Position numbers and translations under genes: made by a program | Shown here: in pieces, positions 34,629 to 44,989 of the stretch | Layout: each line of letters opens with the position of its first letter | Position numbering within the stretch: position 1 is the first letter of the stretch | Source of the DNA: Nitrospirota bacterium | GTDB lineage: Bacteria; JACPQY01 | NCBI GenBank assembly: GCA_016180645.1 | Contig: JACPAV010000003.1 | Span: 186,001-250,000, forward strand | Direction: 5' to 3' | DNA: 64,000 bases | The notes under the pieces: generated by a model | What the model was told of the DNA's origin: nothing | Seen by the model: the letters and a program-made list of their open reading frames with translations, nothing else | Database searches by the model: none

Positions 34629-37079
34629 TCAGTGCGCCGTGATTTCCTTCTCGGGCAGTTTCGGCTGCTTTTTCGCGAGGCGCGGAAGGATGATCTTCTC
34701 CTTCTCCTTGGGAAACTCTTTCTCTTCCACAAACAGTTTCTCCTCCGCGCCGATCACGATCGCATGCTCCAAGACCTGGTCCATGTTGTCCACCAGCACC
34801 AACTCGAAGGCCTTCGTGATGTTGGTGGGAATGTCCTTCAGGTCTTTCTCGTTCTCCTTCGGCACGATCACCTTCTTGATCTGCGCCCGATGCGCCGCCA
34901 GGAGCTTCTCCTTGAGTCCGCCGATGGGCAGGACTCGACCGCGGAGAGTGATCTCGCCCGTCATGGCCACGTCCTTCCGGATCACCCGGCGGGTAAGGGC
35001 GGAGACGATCGATGTCGCCATCGTCACCCCCGCGGAAGGCCCGTCCTTCGGAACGGCTCCTTCGGGCACGTGTACGTGGATGTCCAGTTTCTGATAGAAC
35101 TCCTTGTCGAGCCCGAGCCGCCCCGCGCGCGAGCGCACGTAGCTCATCGCCGCCTGGGCGCTCTCCTGCATCACCTCGCCCAACTTGCCGGTGATGATGA
35201 GCTTTCCCTTCCCCGGCATGGTCGTCACCTCGGTGGTGAGCAGCTCGCCGCCGAACTCCGTCCACGCCAGCCCGTTGCAGATGCCGATCTGGTTCTCGTC
35301 CTCGGTCATGGTCAGCTTGAACCGGGCCACCCCGAGGTACTTGGGAATGGAGGAGCCGCTCACGACGATCTTCACGCTGTCGTCTTTCTTCTTCATCACC
35401 TCTTTGGCCACCTTGCGGCAGAGCGTGGCGATCTCGCGTTCGAGATTCCGGACGCCCGCCTCACGGGTGTACTTGCGGATCACGGCGAGCGTGCCGCCGT
35501 TGGTGATCTCGATGTTCTCTTCCTTCAGCCCGTTCTCTTTCCGCTGTTTCGGAATGAGGAACTGCTTGGCGATGTGAAGCTTCTCGTCCTCCGTGTATCC
35601 GGGCATGCGCAGAACCTCGAGACGATCCTGGAGCGGCACGGGGATCCCATGGAGAATGTTCGCCGTGGTGATGAACATGACTCGCGACAAATCGTAGTCC
35701 AGATCCAAGTAGTGATCGCTGAACGCGTTGTTCTGCTCCGGATCCAGCACTTCCATCAACGCGGCCGACGGATCCCCCCGGAAGTCCATGCTCATCTTGT
35801 CGATTTCGTCGAGCAGGAACACCGGATTGGATTGGCCTGCCTTCTTCATGCCCTGCACCACTTTGCCGGGGAGCGCGCCGATGTAGGTCCGGCGATGACC
35901 TCGGATTTCCGCCTCGTCCCGCACACCACCGAGGGAAATCTTCACGAATTTTCGGCCCGTCGATCGCGCGATCGACTTGGCGAGCGACGTCTTTCCCACG
36001 CCGGGAGGGCCCACCAGGCAGAGAATCGGCCCCTTCATCTTGGGGCTTCCGGTCTGTTTCTTGACCAGATTCTGCACGGCCAGGTATTCCAGGATGCGCT
36101 CCTTGACCTTGTTCAAGCCGTAGTGGTCTTCATCGAGGATCTTTTCCGCCTCTTGAATGTCCAGCTTTTCATCCGCGTACTCTTCCCAGGGCAACGAGAT
36201 GATCCAGTCCACGTAGTTCCGCACCACCGTGGCCTCGGCCGACATCGGCGACATCATTTTCAGCTTCTTGATCTCCTTGTCGACCTTCTCGCGCCCTTCC
36301 TTGGAGAGCTTCTTCTTCTTCGACTTTTCTTCCAGCTCCTCAATCTCGACGTGGAATTCGTCCTTCTGGCCGAGTTCCTTCTGAATGGCCTTGAGCTGCT
36401 CAGTGAGGTAGTACTCCTTCTGCGTCTTCTCCATCTGTTTCTTCACGCGGGCGCGGATCCGGCGCTCGGCCTGGAGGATTTCCAGTTCGGCCTGGAGAAG
36501 CCCCAGCACGTGCTCGAGCCGTTCCGTTGGATCCTCGAGATCCAGCACCTTCTGCTTGTTCTCAATCTTGAGCGTCATGTGAGCCGCCAGCGTATCCGCC
36601 AGGCGCCCCGGTTCCGTGATGGACGATACGCTCTGAAGCATCTCGGGAGAGAGCTTCCGATTCAGCTTGTGGTAGTTTTCAAAGGCGGTGAGGACGCCAC
36701 GAATCAGGGCCTCGGTATCGGTCCCCGGCTGAACGGCGTCAAACACTTCCTCCACTTCAATCAGGAAATGCGGCTCGCTGGGAAGGAACTTCGCCACTTT
36801 TCCGCGGCGCTTGCCTTCCACGAGGGCCTTGATCGTCCCGTCCGGCAAACGAAGGAGTTGGAGCACCGTCGCAATGGTACCCATCTTGTGGATGTCCTCC
36901 GGCTTGGGGTCATCCGTCTTGGCGCTCCGCTGCGTGGCCAGCAGGATCTCGCGCCCCTTTTGGACGGCGTCATCCAGCGCGTTGATGGATTTCTGCCGCC
37001 CCACAAAGAGCGGCACAACCATGTAGGGGAACACCACGATGTCCCGAAGCGGGAGGAGGGGCATCACCTTTTTGTCCAT
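34629..37079 (-). CDS. lon: ATP-dependent protease Lon
   Basis: ATG 37077-37079 is chosen because AAAGGAG sits seven bases upstream; the frame opens 21 bases earlier. 816 residues: the substrate-binding N-domain ([23 protein letters not shown]), AAA+ module with Walker A GPPGVGKT and Walker [11 protein letters not shown], and a protease domain with catalytic Ser682 (PKDGPSAG) and Lys725 (GGLKEK), spaced 43 as in E. coli Lon. It degrades misfolded and regulatory proteins. It follows tig-clpP-clpX in the same orientation, after a 153-base gap. Confidence 0.97.
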   Translation of the reverse strand: MDKKVMPLLPLRDIVVFPYMVVPLFVGRQKSINALDDAVQKGREILLATQRSAKTDDPKPEDIHKMGTIATVLQLLRLPDGTIKALVEGKRRGKVAKFLPSEPHFLIEVEEVFDAVQPGTDTEALIRGVLTAFENYHKLNRKLSPEMLQSVSSITEPGRLADTLAAHMTLKIENKQKVLDLEDPTERLEHVLGLLQAELEILQAERRIRARVKKQMEKTQKEYYLTEQLKAIQKELGQKDEFHVEIEELEEKSKKKKLSKEGREKVDKEIKKLKMMSPMSAEATVVRNYVDWIISLPWEEYADEKLDIQEAEKILDEDHYGLNKVKERILEYLAVQNLVKKQTGSPKMKGPILCLVGPPGVGKTSLAKSIARSTGRKFVKISLGGVRDEAEIRGHRRTYIGALPGKVVQGMKKAGQSNPVFLLDEIDKMSMDFRGDPSAALMEVLDPEQNNAFSDHYLDLDYDLSRVMFITTANILHGIPVPLQDRLEVLRMPGYTEDEKLHIAKQFLIPKQRKENGLKEENIEITNGGTLAVIRKYTREAGVRNLEREIATLCRKVAKEVMKKKDDSVKIVVSGSSIPKYLGVARFKLTMTEDENQIGICNGLAWTEFGGELLTTEVTTMPGKGKLIITGKLGEVMQESAQAAMSYVRSRAGRLGLDKEFYQKLDIHVHVPEGAVPKDGPSAGVTMATSIVSALTRRVIRKDVAMTGEITLRGRVLPIGGLKEKLLAAHRAQIKKVIVPKENEKDLKDIPTNITKAFELVLVDNMDQVLEHAIVIGAEEKLFVEEKEFPKEKEKIILPRLAKKQPKLPEKEITAH

Positions 37080-37232
37080 GACAAACTCCTTTCTATCCAA
37101 TGGAATTCCCCTACCGCAAGAACGGGACCAATCGAAGGCCCGGCCGCTCGCGGAATTTCTTGACTTTTTCGCTCCATAACTCGCTGACTGCCAATCTGAC
37201 GCGTCACCAGTGCCATTCTGTCACCCAGCCCG

Positions 37233-38486
37233 TCAGGCGCTCTTCAGCTCGGTCTCGTAGATCAACATGGGGGCCACGCCCTTGAGGATGACATCCTCCC
37301 CCACAACACATTCCCGAACATTGGCGTGCGATGGGATATCGTACATCACATCCAGCATGACCTTTTCCAGGATGGCGCGCAACCCCCGCGCACCGCTCTT
37401 CCGCTTGATGGCTTCCCGCGCGATGGCGGCGATCGCTTCGTCCGTGAAGGACAGCTTGACCCGTTCGTATTCGAACAGCCGACGGTACTGTTTCACGAGC
37501 GCGTTTCGAGGCACCTGGAGGATGTCGACAAGCGCTTTCTCGTTGAGTTCATCCAGAGTGGCCACTACGGGCAACCGGCCGACGAATTCAGGAATCAGCC
37601 CGAACCTCAACAGATCGTCCGGCTCCACGTGTTGGAGGATTTCGCCGATGTTCATTTCCTTTCGGCTCCGCACCTCCGCGCCGAATCCAAGGCCCTTCTG
37701 ATTGATCCGCCGCATGATGAGATCTTCCAATCCTACGAAGGCGCCGCCGCAGATGAAGAGCACACCGGTGGTGTCCAACCGGATGAAATCCTGCTGGGGA
37801 TGTTTTCTGCCGCCGCGGGGAGGCACATTGGAGACCGTTCCTTCCAGAATCTTGAGAAGCGCCTGCTGCACGCCTTCGCCGGATACATCCCGGGTGATGG
37901 ACGGGTTGTCCCCCTTCCGCGCGATCTTGTCGATTTCATCGATGTAGACGATCCCCTTCTGGGCCTTCTCGATGTCGAAGTCCGCGTTGTGAAGCAGGGC
38001 AAAGAGAATGCTCTCCACGTCTTCGCCCACGTATCCCGCTTCCGTCAGCGTCGTCGCGTCGGCGATCGTGAACGGAACGTTGAGCACCTTGGCCAGCGTT
38101 TGTGCAAGGAGCGTCTTCCCCGAGCCGGTGGGACCGATGAGCATGATATTGCTCTTCTGAAGATCGACCTCGCCCGGATGTCCGTTCTTGGTGAAAATGC
38201 GCTTGTAGTGGTTGTAGACGGCCACGGCGAGCATCTTCTTGGCGCCTTCCTGTCCCACGACGTACTCGTCGAGAACCGCCTTCAGTTCGACCGGCGTCGG
38301 CAGATACCCGCGCCCGAAACGGCGGTCTTCCTTTTCGCCCTCCGCGATGATGTCGTTGCACAGCTCGACGCATTCGTCGCAGATGTACACGCTGGGGCCC
38401 GCGATGAGCTTGCGAACCTCGTTCTGGCTCTTCCCGCAGAAAGAGCAAACCAAGAGTCCCGACGATCCGGCGCTTTTGGTTGCCAT
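37233..38486 (-). CDS. clpX: ClpX, ATP-dependent unfoldase of ClpXP
   Basis: 417 residues. The N-terminal zinc finger has Cys14, Cys17, Cys36 and Cys39. Walker A GPTGSGKT is at 118-125, and Walker B is in [12 protein letters not shown]. The pore loop GYVGED and the ClpP-contact loop ([13 protein letters not shown]) are visible. It unfolds substrates and feeds ClpP. The ATG lies one base after the clpP stop (TAAGATG), with AAGGAG inside the clpP 3' end. Confidence 0.98.
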   Translation of the reverse strand: MATKSAGSSGLLVCSFCGKSQNEVRKLIAGPSVYICDECVELCNDIIAEGEKEDRRFGRGYLPTPVELKAVLDEYVVGQEGAKKMLAVAVYNHYKRIFTKNGHPGEVDLQKSNIMLIGPTGSGKTLLAQTLAKVLNVPFTIADATTLTEAGYVGEDVESILFALLHNADFDIEKAQKGIVYIDEIDKIARKGDNPSITRDVSGEGVQQALLKILEGTVSNVPPRGGRKHPQQDFIRLDTTGVLFICGGAFVGLEDLIMRRINQKGLGFGAEVRSRKEMNIGEILQHVEPDDLLRFGLIPEFVGRLPVVATLDELNEKALVDILQVPRNALVKQYRRLFEYERVKLSFTDEAIAAIAREAIKRKSGARGLRAILEKVMLDVMYDIPSHANVRECVVGEDVILKGVAPMLIYETELKSA

Positions 38487-38487
38487 C

Positions 38488-39096
38488 TTATCTCCTTAGT
38501 TTACTCAAATGGCGTTTTTCCACCACTTCATCCACCAGCCCGTACTCCTTCGCCTCGCTCGCCGACATGAAGTAATCCCGGTCGGTATCCGTTTGAATCC
38601 GCTCCACCGGTTGTCCCGAGTGCTTCACCAAAATGTCATTCAGTCGTTCTCGAAGGCGCAGGATCTCCTTCGTTTGAATTTCAATGTCCTTGGCAAAGCC
38701 TGAAAATCCCCCCAGAGGTTGATGAATCAAGATCCTCGAATTGGGAAGCGCGAATCGTTTGCCTTTCGCACCGGCGCAGAGAAGGATCGCCCCCATGCTC
38801 GAAGCCTGGCCGATGCACACGGTGGCCACGCTGGGCTTGATGTATTGCATGGTGTCGTAGATCGCGAGACCGGCGGTCACCGATCCCCCGGGCGTGTTGA
38901 TGTAGACGAAGACGTCTTTGTCGGGGTCTTCCGATTCGAGGAAAAGAAGCTGGGCGATGACCAGGTTGGAAAGATCGTCGACCACGGCGTTGCCGATAAA
39001 GATGATCCTTTCTTTCAAGAGCCTGGAATAGATGTCAAACGCCCGCTCGCCGCGCGGGGTTTGTTCGACAACGATGGGAACAAGCATCTCGGACAT
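38488..39096 (-). CDS. clpP: ClpP, proteolytic subunit of ClpXP
   Basis: 202 residues. The catalytic triad is readable: Ser100 in GQASSMGA, His125 in ILIHQPLGG and Asp174 in DRDYF. It assembles as two heptameric rings with ClpX caps. It lies between tig and clpX in the classic order. Confidence 0.98.
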   Translation of the reverse strand: MSEMLVPIVVEQTPRGERAFDIYSRLLKERIIFIGNAVVDDLSNLVIAQLLFLESEDPDKDVFVYINTPGGSVTAGLAIYDTMQYIKPSVATVCIGQASSMGAILLCAGAKGKRFALPNSRILIHQPLGGFSGFAKDIEIQTKEILRLRERLNDILVKHSGQPVERIQTDTDRDYFMSASEAKEYGLVDEVVEKRHLSKLRR

Positions 39097-39237
39097 CCTG
39101 ACGGTGCTACGTGGCGACCCGGCCCCGATCTGAATCAGTGGCCGGCAAAGGGGCTAGATCGCATGGACCGAACATCCCGCACCATTCGGTCGAAGGAAAT
39201 CCGCACCTCGATGCGCAGACTTTGTCAATCTTCCACT

Positions 39238-39270
39238 CATCGTCCCCGCAGCAAAGCGTAGGGGGCGATG
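39238..39270. repeat. Hairpin repeat between clpP and tig
   Basis: The arms CATCGTCCCC and GGGGGCGATG surround a 13-base loop. The layout resembles the other gene-end palindromes here and could terminate or process the tig transcript. Nothing else is seen in 39097-39358. Confidence 0.5.
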
Positions 39271-39358
39271 GGTCTGGCGTCGTGCCCTCATTCCGTCTCT
39301 CCGATCCGTCCTTGTTTGCCCGTCCACTCCATCTTCCATGAGCGAAAAGGATGCCCTT

Positions 39359-40648
39359 TCACTCGGCCATTATAGCATGCGCCAGCATGAGTTCAAGGAT
39401 TTTCTCCTCCATGAGCGCCGCCGCGAGTTCCCTCGCCCGCCGATCGTCCTGATAGTAACGCTTGACCACTTCCAGATTGGATTGGGAAACGGCCGCAAGC
39501 CTCTGGAAGTGCGCCTCCACATCCTTCCGTTCCAACCGGAGGGCCTCCTTTTTGCCGATGAATTCCAACAGGAGCATGGCCGCGGCTTCCCGCCGGGCCG
39601 CGGTGTCGATTTCGTCCTCGCGCTCCTTCACCATCTGCTCCACCTGGGCCTGCTGGAGCCCGGAGAGGAGCATGTCGCGCGCCACATTCTGCGCAATGCG
39701 GGCCCGGTGCATGTCCAGCAGCGAGCGAGGAACGTCGACGGGATTCTTCTCCACCAGTCGAGTCGTCAGGTCCGATTTCATTTTCTGTCGTGCCCGGTCC
39801 TTCGCCCGTTCCAAGAGCCGCTCTTGAAGCTTGGCCTTCACGGGCTCCAAGCCCGTCTCGTTCAAATAGGACTGCGCAAATTCGTCGTTCAACTCCGGAA
39901 GCACTTTTTCCTTCAGCTCCTTGAGCTTGATGCGAAAATGCACCGATTTCCCGGCCACGGTCTTATCCCAGTGGTCCGCGGCAAAAGGCAGGTCGACCTC
40001 CCGCTCGTCGCCGCGATTCATGGTGACCAGTTCTTCCTCGAACCGTTTCTCGAAGAAGCCGGTGCCGACCTCCGCCTGGATGTCCTGCCCGGTGCCCCCT
40101 TTGAACGGCTTGCCATCGAGGCGCCCATCGAGGTCGATGACCACGATGTCCCCTGGCTTGGGCTTCCGGTTCTCCTCGATGACCTTCATCGTGTAGTGGG
40201 CCTTCCGGAGCCGGTCAAGTTCCTCATTCAGCTCGAAATCGGTCACTTTCGGTTCTTCCTTACGAACTTCAAGCCCTTTGTAGACCACGTCCGCAATCTG
40301 AGGTCGAATTTCAACTGAAACGTCAAAGGCGAACGCCTCACCGACCTTCAGGGCCGGTGGATCCGCCTTGGGGGGCGTGAAAGGATCGATCTTGTTCTCT
40401 TCCAGGATCGCCTTCGACACTTCGTTGACGAGGGCCCATCGGGCCTCCTCTCGAATGGCGTCCCCATAGTCGCGCTCCAAAAGATCCAAGGGAATTTTTC
40501 CCGGCCGGAACCCGGGGATCTTCAGCTCCGTTCGATAGCGCGCAAACTGTTGCTTGATCGCTTCATCCACTTTTCCGGGCGGCACCTGAATTCGGATGGT
40601 CTTCTCCGTCGCCGCCGGCGTCTCAATGGTGTATTCAAAGGAATTCAT
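39359..40648 (-). CDS. tig: Trigger factor
   Basis: 429 residues. The ribosome-binding N-domain carries GFRPGKIPLDLLERDYG, close to the GFRxGKxP signature. The PPIase (FKBP-like) domain (KPGDIVVIDLDGRLDGKPF) is central, and a long helical chaperone domain ends the protein. It binds nascent chains at the ribosome exit. It is first in the tig-clpP-clpX-lon series, with two tRNA genes upstream. Confidence 0.95.
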   Translation of the reverse strand: MNSFEYTIETPAATEKTIRIQVPPGKVDEAIKQQFARYRTELKIPGFRPGKIPLDLLERDYGDAIREEARWALVNEVSKAILEENKIDPFTPPKADPPALKVGEAFAFDVSVEIRPQIADVVYKGLEVRKEEPKVTDFELNEELDRLRKAHYTMKVIEENRKPKPGDIVVIDLDGRLDGKPFKGGTGQDIQAEVGTGFFEKRFEEELVTMNRGDEREVDLPFAADHWDKTVAGKSVHFRIKLKELKEKVLPELNDEFAQSYLNETGLEPVKAKLQERLLERAKDRARQKMKSDLTTRLVEKNPVDVPRSLLDMHRARIAQNVARDMLLSGLQQAQVEQMVKEREDEIDTAARREAAAMLLLEFIGKKEALRLERKDVEAHFQRLAAVSQSNLEVVKRYYQDDRRARELAAALMEEKILELMLAHAIMAE

Positions 40649-40667
40649 ACGCGCTCTCGTTCGCTTT

Positions 40668-40695
40668 TAATTACCAGAATAGTGGACTGAGTCAA
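40668..40695 (-). promoter_or_regulatory. Sigma-70-type promoter of tig
   Basis: TTGACT (40690-40695), 16 bases, then TAATTA (40668-40673), read on the minus strand, about 20 bases before the start codon and just downstream of tRNA-Leu. Confidence 0.45.
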
Positions 40696-40715
40696 TGCCC
40701 CTTTCAAGCCCCGCA

Positions 40716-40796
40716 TGGGCGAGAGAGGACTTGAACCTCCACAGGTTTCCCTGCCAGCTCCTAAGGCTGGTGCGTCTGCCATTCCGCCACTCGCCC
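40716..40796 (-). tRNA. tRNA-Leu (anticodon UAG)
   Basis: The minus strand folds as a tRNA with acceptor stem GGGCGAG/CTCGCCC, anticodon arm CAGC-CTTAGGA-GCTG, a short class II variable arm, and T-arm GGTTCAAGTCC. CCA is not encoded. Confidence 0.93.
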
Positions 40797-40854
40797 AGGA
40801 TCAATCCGGACTGACGCGTGAGATCATCCGAACATCACGGGCGGATGACCCTGT

Positions 40855-40920
40855 GCCCTCCTTCGCCAAGCCTACGGAGGGCATCCTCCATAGCTCGCAT
40901 CCTGCGAGCGACGGAGGATG
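40855..40920. repeat. Double-hairpin repeat between the tRNA genes
   Basis: Hairpin 1 pairs GCCCTCC (40855-40861) with GGAGGGC (40876-40882). Hairpin 2 has outer arms CATCCTCC/GGAGGATG and an inner stem GCTCGCA/TGCGAGC. It ends exactly at the 3' end of tRNA-Ala. Confidence 0.75.
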
Positions 40921-40991
40921 GAGCTGAGCGGATTTGAACCGCTGACCTGCCGCACGCCAAGCGGCCGCTCTCCCAACTGAGCTACAGCCCC
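40919..40991 (-). tRNA. tRNA-Ala (anticodon GGC)
   Basis: The minus strand has acceptor stem GGGGCTG/CAGCTCC, D-arm TAGCTCAGTTGGGAGAGC, anticodon arm CCGC-TTGGCGT-GCGG, and T-arm with GGTTCAAATCC. CCA is not encoded. Confidence 0.95.
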
Positions 40992-40996
40992 GAATT

Positions 40997-41127
40997 CGTG
41001 AAGCGTGAACAGTGAAGAGTGATGTGATATCCCAATCCCCTCAGAAACAGTCCAACAGCTTCTTTCCCATCACTCATCACTCGTCACTCATCACTCTCCA
41101 CTCTTCACCCTTCACGCTTCACGCTTG
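40997..41127. repeat. 'atcactcatcactcgtcactc' word repeat
   Basis: 7-base variants of gtgaagcgtgaa and atcactc fill the gap between tRNA-Ala and the NtrC-type regulator and end eight bases before its stop. The same family encodes the signal peptide at 4926-5036. Confidence 0.75.
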
Positions 41128-41134
41128 TACCATC

Positions 41135-42499
41135 CTACTTCCGTTCCTTCAAGTTGTGCTTCCGTACCTTGTAGTGGACCGTCTGCCGGGGAACACCGGC
41201 CGCTTCGGCGGCCTGGGTGATGTTGCCGCCGGATCGATCGAGGAGCCGCGTAAAATACTCGATTTCAAATCGGTCCTGCGCCTCATGCCAGGGCAGTCCG
41301 AAAATCTCCAGGAAGCCGGAAAGCGACATCTTCCCCGTAACCGTTTGGGGAAGAATCGTCTCATCCAGCTCGTCCTTCTCACAAAGGATAACCGCCCGCT
41401 CGATCGCATTCTCCAGTTCGCGCACATTCCCCGGCCACGGATGATCCAGGAGGCGTTTCATCGCGCTTTCGGTGAACCGGGTCACGCTCTTGCTCAATTT
41501 CTCCGAAAACTGCTTCAGAAAGTGGTGAGCCAGAATCGGAATGTCTTCAGGACGCTCGCGCAGGGGCGGCAGTTTCAGCTCGAAAACATTGAGCCGATAG
41601 TAGAGATCCTCGCGAAAGGTTCCCTCTTTGACCGCGGCTTTGAGATCCTGGTTCGTCGCCGCGAGGACCCGCACATCGACCATCACGCTGCTACTGCTGC
41701 CCACACGCTGGATCTGCCGTTCTTCCAACACCCGGAGCAGCTTGATTTGGAAGCCCAGCGACGTATTGCCGATCTCGTCCAGGAAGATCGTTCCACCTTG
41801 TGCCTCCTCGATCAGCCCCCGCCGGGTGCGCACGGCCCCCGTGAACGCCCCTTTCTCGTGGCCGAAAAGCTCGGAGCTGAGCAATGTCTCCGTAAGGGCC
41901 CCGCAATCCACCGCAACGAATTTCCCACTCCCGCGGAGGCTGTTGAAGTGGACAGTCTTGGCCAGCAGTTCCTTGCCCGTCCCGCTTTCCCCCACAATCA
42001 AGACGTTGGCTTCCGTAGGCGCGATCTTCGCCACGTTCTTATACAGCTCCTGCATCGGCTTGGATTTTCCCAGGAGGCCGTCGAACTGAAACCTCTGGGA
42101 TACGCTCTGCCGCAATTGCTCCAGATCACGCCGAAGTCGACCTTGAAGAAGGGCCCTCCTCAGACGCAACCCCACCTCGGAATCGCTCCTGAACGGCCGC
42201 GCGATGTAGTCGGCCGCACCCTGGCGCATCGCTTCCACGGCCTTCTCCGTCTCGTCGGGACCCGTTACGATCACCACGCCTCCATCGGTCTCGCGTTCCT
42301 GCAACTCCTTCATGACTTCCTGAAAGTCGGCGCCCTGCAATTGTGAATCGGCCAGATACAATTCGTACGGACCGCGATTGCGCATCAACTCATTCCAGTC
42401 CACGGCCTCGTCGCTTTCCACTTCTTCGGCTTTTAAGCTGCCGATCAGGAGAGACCGAAGAGTGGGATCGGAAACCGCCACCAACGCCCGGGTACTCAT
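41135..42499 (-). CDS. NtrC-family sigma-54 activator with degenerate receiver
   Basis: 454 residues: receiver (1-115), AAA+ sigma-54 interaction domain (about 140-375) with Walker A GESGTGKE, the sigma-54 loop GAFTGA (217-222) and Walker B FLDEIG, and a C-terminal Fis-type HTH (TQAAEAAGVPRQTVHYKVRKH). The receiver keeps Asp51 and Thr79, but the first acidic pair is reduced to a single Asp and the conserved Lys of the KPF motif is Arg101. Phosphorylation may be weak or absent. No kinase gene is adjacent. Target genes are not evident, though the position next to a surface-polysaccharide and flagellar block is suggestive. Confidence 0.93.
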   Translation of the reverse strand: MSTRALVAVSDPTLRSLLIGSLKAEEVESDEAVDWNELMRNRGPYELYLADSQLQGADFQEVMKELQERETDGGVVIVTGPDETEKAVEAMRQGAADYIARPFRSDSEVGLRLRRALLQGRLRRDLEQLRQSVSQRFQFDGLLGKSKPMQELYKNVAKIAPTEANVLIVGESGTGKELLAKTVHFNSLRGSGKFVAVDCGALTETLLSSELFGHEKGAFTGAVRTRRGLIEEAQGGTIFLDEIGNTSLGFQIKLLRVLEERQIQRVGSSSSVMVDVRVLAATNQDLKAAVKEGTFREDLYYRLNVFELKLPPLRERPEDIPILAHHFLKQFSEKLSKSVTRFTESAMKRLLDHPWPGNVRELENAIERAVILCEKDELDETILPQTVTGKMSLSGFLEIFGLPWHEAQDRFEIEYFTRLLDRSGGNITQAAEAAGVPRQTVHYKVRKHNLKERK

Positions 42500-42558
42500 G
42501 ATTTCATTCTAGCACGGTTGAGGGAGAGCCCGGAATCGAGTCCGATTCGGAGTCACCT

Positions 42559-44760
42559 TCATGGCTCCTCACTGAGGGACCCCGCCTCGGTGGCCAAGCG
42601 GCGATATTCCCGTGCCCTTCTGCGGTTTCCCGTTTTCTCCTCCAATCTCGCCAGCGCATCATAGACACGGCCTTTTCGAGAGCCGGCCACCTCTAGGGCG
42701 GCAAGCAGTGCCTCCCGCGCAGAGGTCCAATCGCCCGCATCCGCCCTCAAACGTCCTTTCCACATCAGGTAGTAGCCGGAACGGGGAGACGGCTTCAACA
42801 TTTGGTCGACCCAGGCCTCGGCCGCCAGGGGCCGGCCGAGATGCGCGTACGCTTGGATCTGGTATCGGGCGACCTGAGATAAACGATCGGGATACAGATT
42901 GGTGAATTGAACGACCACGGGAGGGATTTTCCGCCATTCTCTCCTCTCCTGATAGAAACGGAGGAGTTCCTCCGGAAGCGAAGGAGAGGAGGGGTGGTGG
43001 CGCAGGGCCTCCAGGAGGTTGGACTCCGCCTCGGCCTGCCGCGAGGAGAATTCAGGCGTCTGCCAATATAGGCGGCCAAGCCACCAGTAGTTGCTGAACT
43101 CCTCGGGACCCCATCGGATGGCCCGCCGCGCTTCAACCTCGGCCATGTCCAAATGAAACTTCCGCTCTTCCGGACGGGGAGACAGTCGGGCGGCCTCGGA
43201 AGCATATCGGCTGAGCGACTGGCGCGCTTGGGCATTCCAAGGAAAGAAACGGAGCGCCCATTCCTGCAATGCGATGGCGCGCAGGATCCGCCCCCGGTCC
43301 GACTGCGAGCGGCCCATCTCGTATGCCCGATCTTCCAGTTGTTGTGAAATGAATTGAACCGAAAGAAGCACCACTGCCGCCAAGTAGCCGACGCAAAGAA
43401 CCAAGAGCCGTGTGCGGGTCAGCGGCCGTCCTCCCACCCGAAGTCGAATCCCCAGGAGCAGATGTTTCAGGCGGGACCCTTCCTCGCTCGCAACCCGATC
43501 TTCGGAATCTTGGGATCGGCCCAAGAATGCGCAGACTGCCACGTTCAAAGCTGAAACGTTGAGGATGGCGGGAACCACCAGGTTGAAATCGACCATGCTT
43601 TGCGCGAAGACGGACGCCAGGGCGCCGCCGGCGGAAGCCAGCAGAACACGATCCCCATCATGGCGGAGGCGGCTCCTCAGATGGAAAAGGTATGCATACA
43701 GAGCCCCGATCCAGCCCAGGAGAAGGAGCAACCCTGGGACGCCCGTTTCCTCCAAGGCCTGAAGGTAGTCGTTGTGAACAAAAAAATGGTGGAGCGATTT
43801 GAAGAGGGTGAGATCCTTCAAGCGTACATGGGTGAGATGGAATGTGGCCAGTCCCGACCCCCAGAACGGGTACTCGCGACAAGCCTTCCATGCGCTTTCC
43901 CAGATAAAAAGCCGGGTCACTCCGGAGCCTTGCGCCTCCCAGATCCGCTTCAAATGCTGGGCCAGCGGCAGTCCCGAAAACAGGATGGTGAGTGCTCCGG
44001 CGGCAACGGCAGCCAGCCCCGGTTTCCAAATCCGCCGCCAAAAGTGGGGAACTCCGTAGAGCAGGGCGAACACGGCCAGTCCGGCCGCAAGACCTATCCA
44101 TCCCCCAATGGATCCGGTGTAGATGGAAGCCACGAGGGCCGAGATGAGATAACCGATCCAAAGGATCTTCGTGGCACGAGCGCCGGTCGTCTCTTTTTCT
44201 CCCTGCGCGGGGGTCCGACCGCGCAGAAAGAATCCCAACGCGGAGAGAAAGCCCAGATTGACATAGGCCGCGAGGGTATTCGGCGTTATGAAGATGGAAT
44301 TGACCCTCCCGGTCAACTGCGTGAGCCCCATCGAATACTGGTAGAAACCGAAAACGACAAAGATAGCGGCGGACACTATGACGGTGCCCAGGAATCGGTC
44401 AAAGGTCTCCCGTGCCTGCCACAGCATGAAGGGGAGGGTCGCGCCCGCCGCGAAGACGATGAGTTTGGTTCCCTGGTAGACGGTAAGGTAGCGATTGATG
44501 CTGTAGGCAAACGTGGCACAGGACCAGGCCGCCCACGCCAGCAGGAGCCAGGAGTGGAGTGGGATCCGAATCCCCCTGGGTTCCCGTTCCGCGGCTATGG
44601 CCACCACCGCCATGGCCGCCAAGGTGGCCATCAGGATATTGAGGACCACGCTTTCCAGAAGACTACGCGACCCGAATTCGAACGGAGAAAGAAGCAGAAA
44701 GCAGGCGTAAACCCAGGCGCACCTCATCCGAAATCGAGAAGCAGGATCGGTGGTCACCAT
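42559..44760 (-). CDS. O-antigen ligase/polymerase-like membrane protein with C-terminal TPRs
   Basis: 733 residues. About ten membrane segments lie in the first 450 residues. The Wzy_C-type signature region contains WESAWKACREYPFWGSGLATF and FFVHNDYLQALEETGVPG, the periplasmic loop of O-antigen ligases and O-oligosaccharyltransferases. The last ~230 residues are helical TPR-like repeats (LLEALRHHPSSPSLPEELLRF, ALLAALEVAGSRKG). Such enzymes join polymers to lipid A-core or glycans to protein. It lies beside the flagellin locus, so a role in filament or surface glycosylation is possible but unproven. Confidence 0.8.
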   Translation of the reverse strand: MVTTDPASRFRMRCAWVYACFLLLSPFEFGSRSLLESVVLNILMATLAAMAVVAIAAEREPRGIRIPLHSWLLLAWAAWSCATFAYSINRYLTVYQGTKLIVFAAGATLPFMLWQARETFDRFLGTVIVSAAIFVVFGFYQYSMGLTQLTGRVNSIFITPNTLAAYVNLGFLSALGFFLRGRTPAQGEKETTGARATKILWIGYLISALVASIYTGSIGGWIGLAAGLAVFALLYGVPHFWRRIWKPGLAAVAAGALTILFSGLPLAQHLKRIWEAQGSGVTRLFIWESAWKACREYPFWGSGLATFHLTHVRLKDLTLFKSLHHFFVHNDYLQALEETGVPGLLLLLGWIGALYAYLFHLRSRLRHDGDRVLLASAGGALASVFAQSMVDFNLVVPAILNVSALNVAVCAFLGRSQDSEDRVASEEGSRLKHLLLGIRLRVGGRPLTRTRLLVLCVGYLAAVVLLSVQFISQQLEDRAYEMGRSQSDRGRILRAIALQEWALRFFPWNAQARQSLSRYASEAARLSPRPEERKFHLDMAEVEARRAIRWGPEEFSNYWWLGRLYWQTPEFSSRQAEAESNLLEALRHHPSSPSLPEELLRFYQERREWRKIPPVVVQFTNLYPDRLSQVARYQIQAYAHLGRPLAAEAWVDQMLKPSPRSGYYLMWKGRLRADAGDWTSAREALLAALEVAGSRKGRVYDALARLEEKTGNRRRAREYRRLATEAGSLSEEP

Positions 44761-44844
44761 GGGGCCGGCTCAACCATCCGGGAATCATACGGATGAAGGA
44801 GAGGGAGCCGCAAGCGGGATCGAGCGCCCCCGCGGCGCTGATAC

Positions 44845-44989
44845 CGTAGGGGAGGGTCTTCAGACCCTCCCGTCGAGGGGGAGCATCTAAGAGCCTCTAA
44901 CAGAATGCCGATTCGTAGGGGAGCATCTTCAGATGCTCCCTCTTGTCGGGAGGGTCTGAAGACCCTCCCCTACGCATTCTGTTAGAGGC
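44845..44989. repeat. Nested palindrome cluster ending in the fliS stop codon
   Basis: The outer arms GCCTCTAACAGAATGC (44893-44908) and their exact complement (44974-44989) enclose two perfect hairpins, GGGAGCATC/GATGCTCCC and GGGAGGGTC/GACCCTCCC. A third such hairpin lies just outside (44849-44871). The right arm supplies the C of the fliS stop complement. It could terminate the fliD-fliS transcript. Confidence 0.8.

Noticed and set aside
34632-37163. 843-residue open frame on the plus strand opposite lon
   Set aside because: It is an antisense shadow of a highly conserved gene, with His/Leu/Arg-rich composition and no domain.
37080-37232. Heat-shock (sigma-32 or CIRCE) element before lon
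   Set aside because: No convincing CTTGAA/CCCCAT pair or CIRCE inverted repeat could be read.
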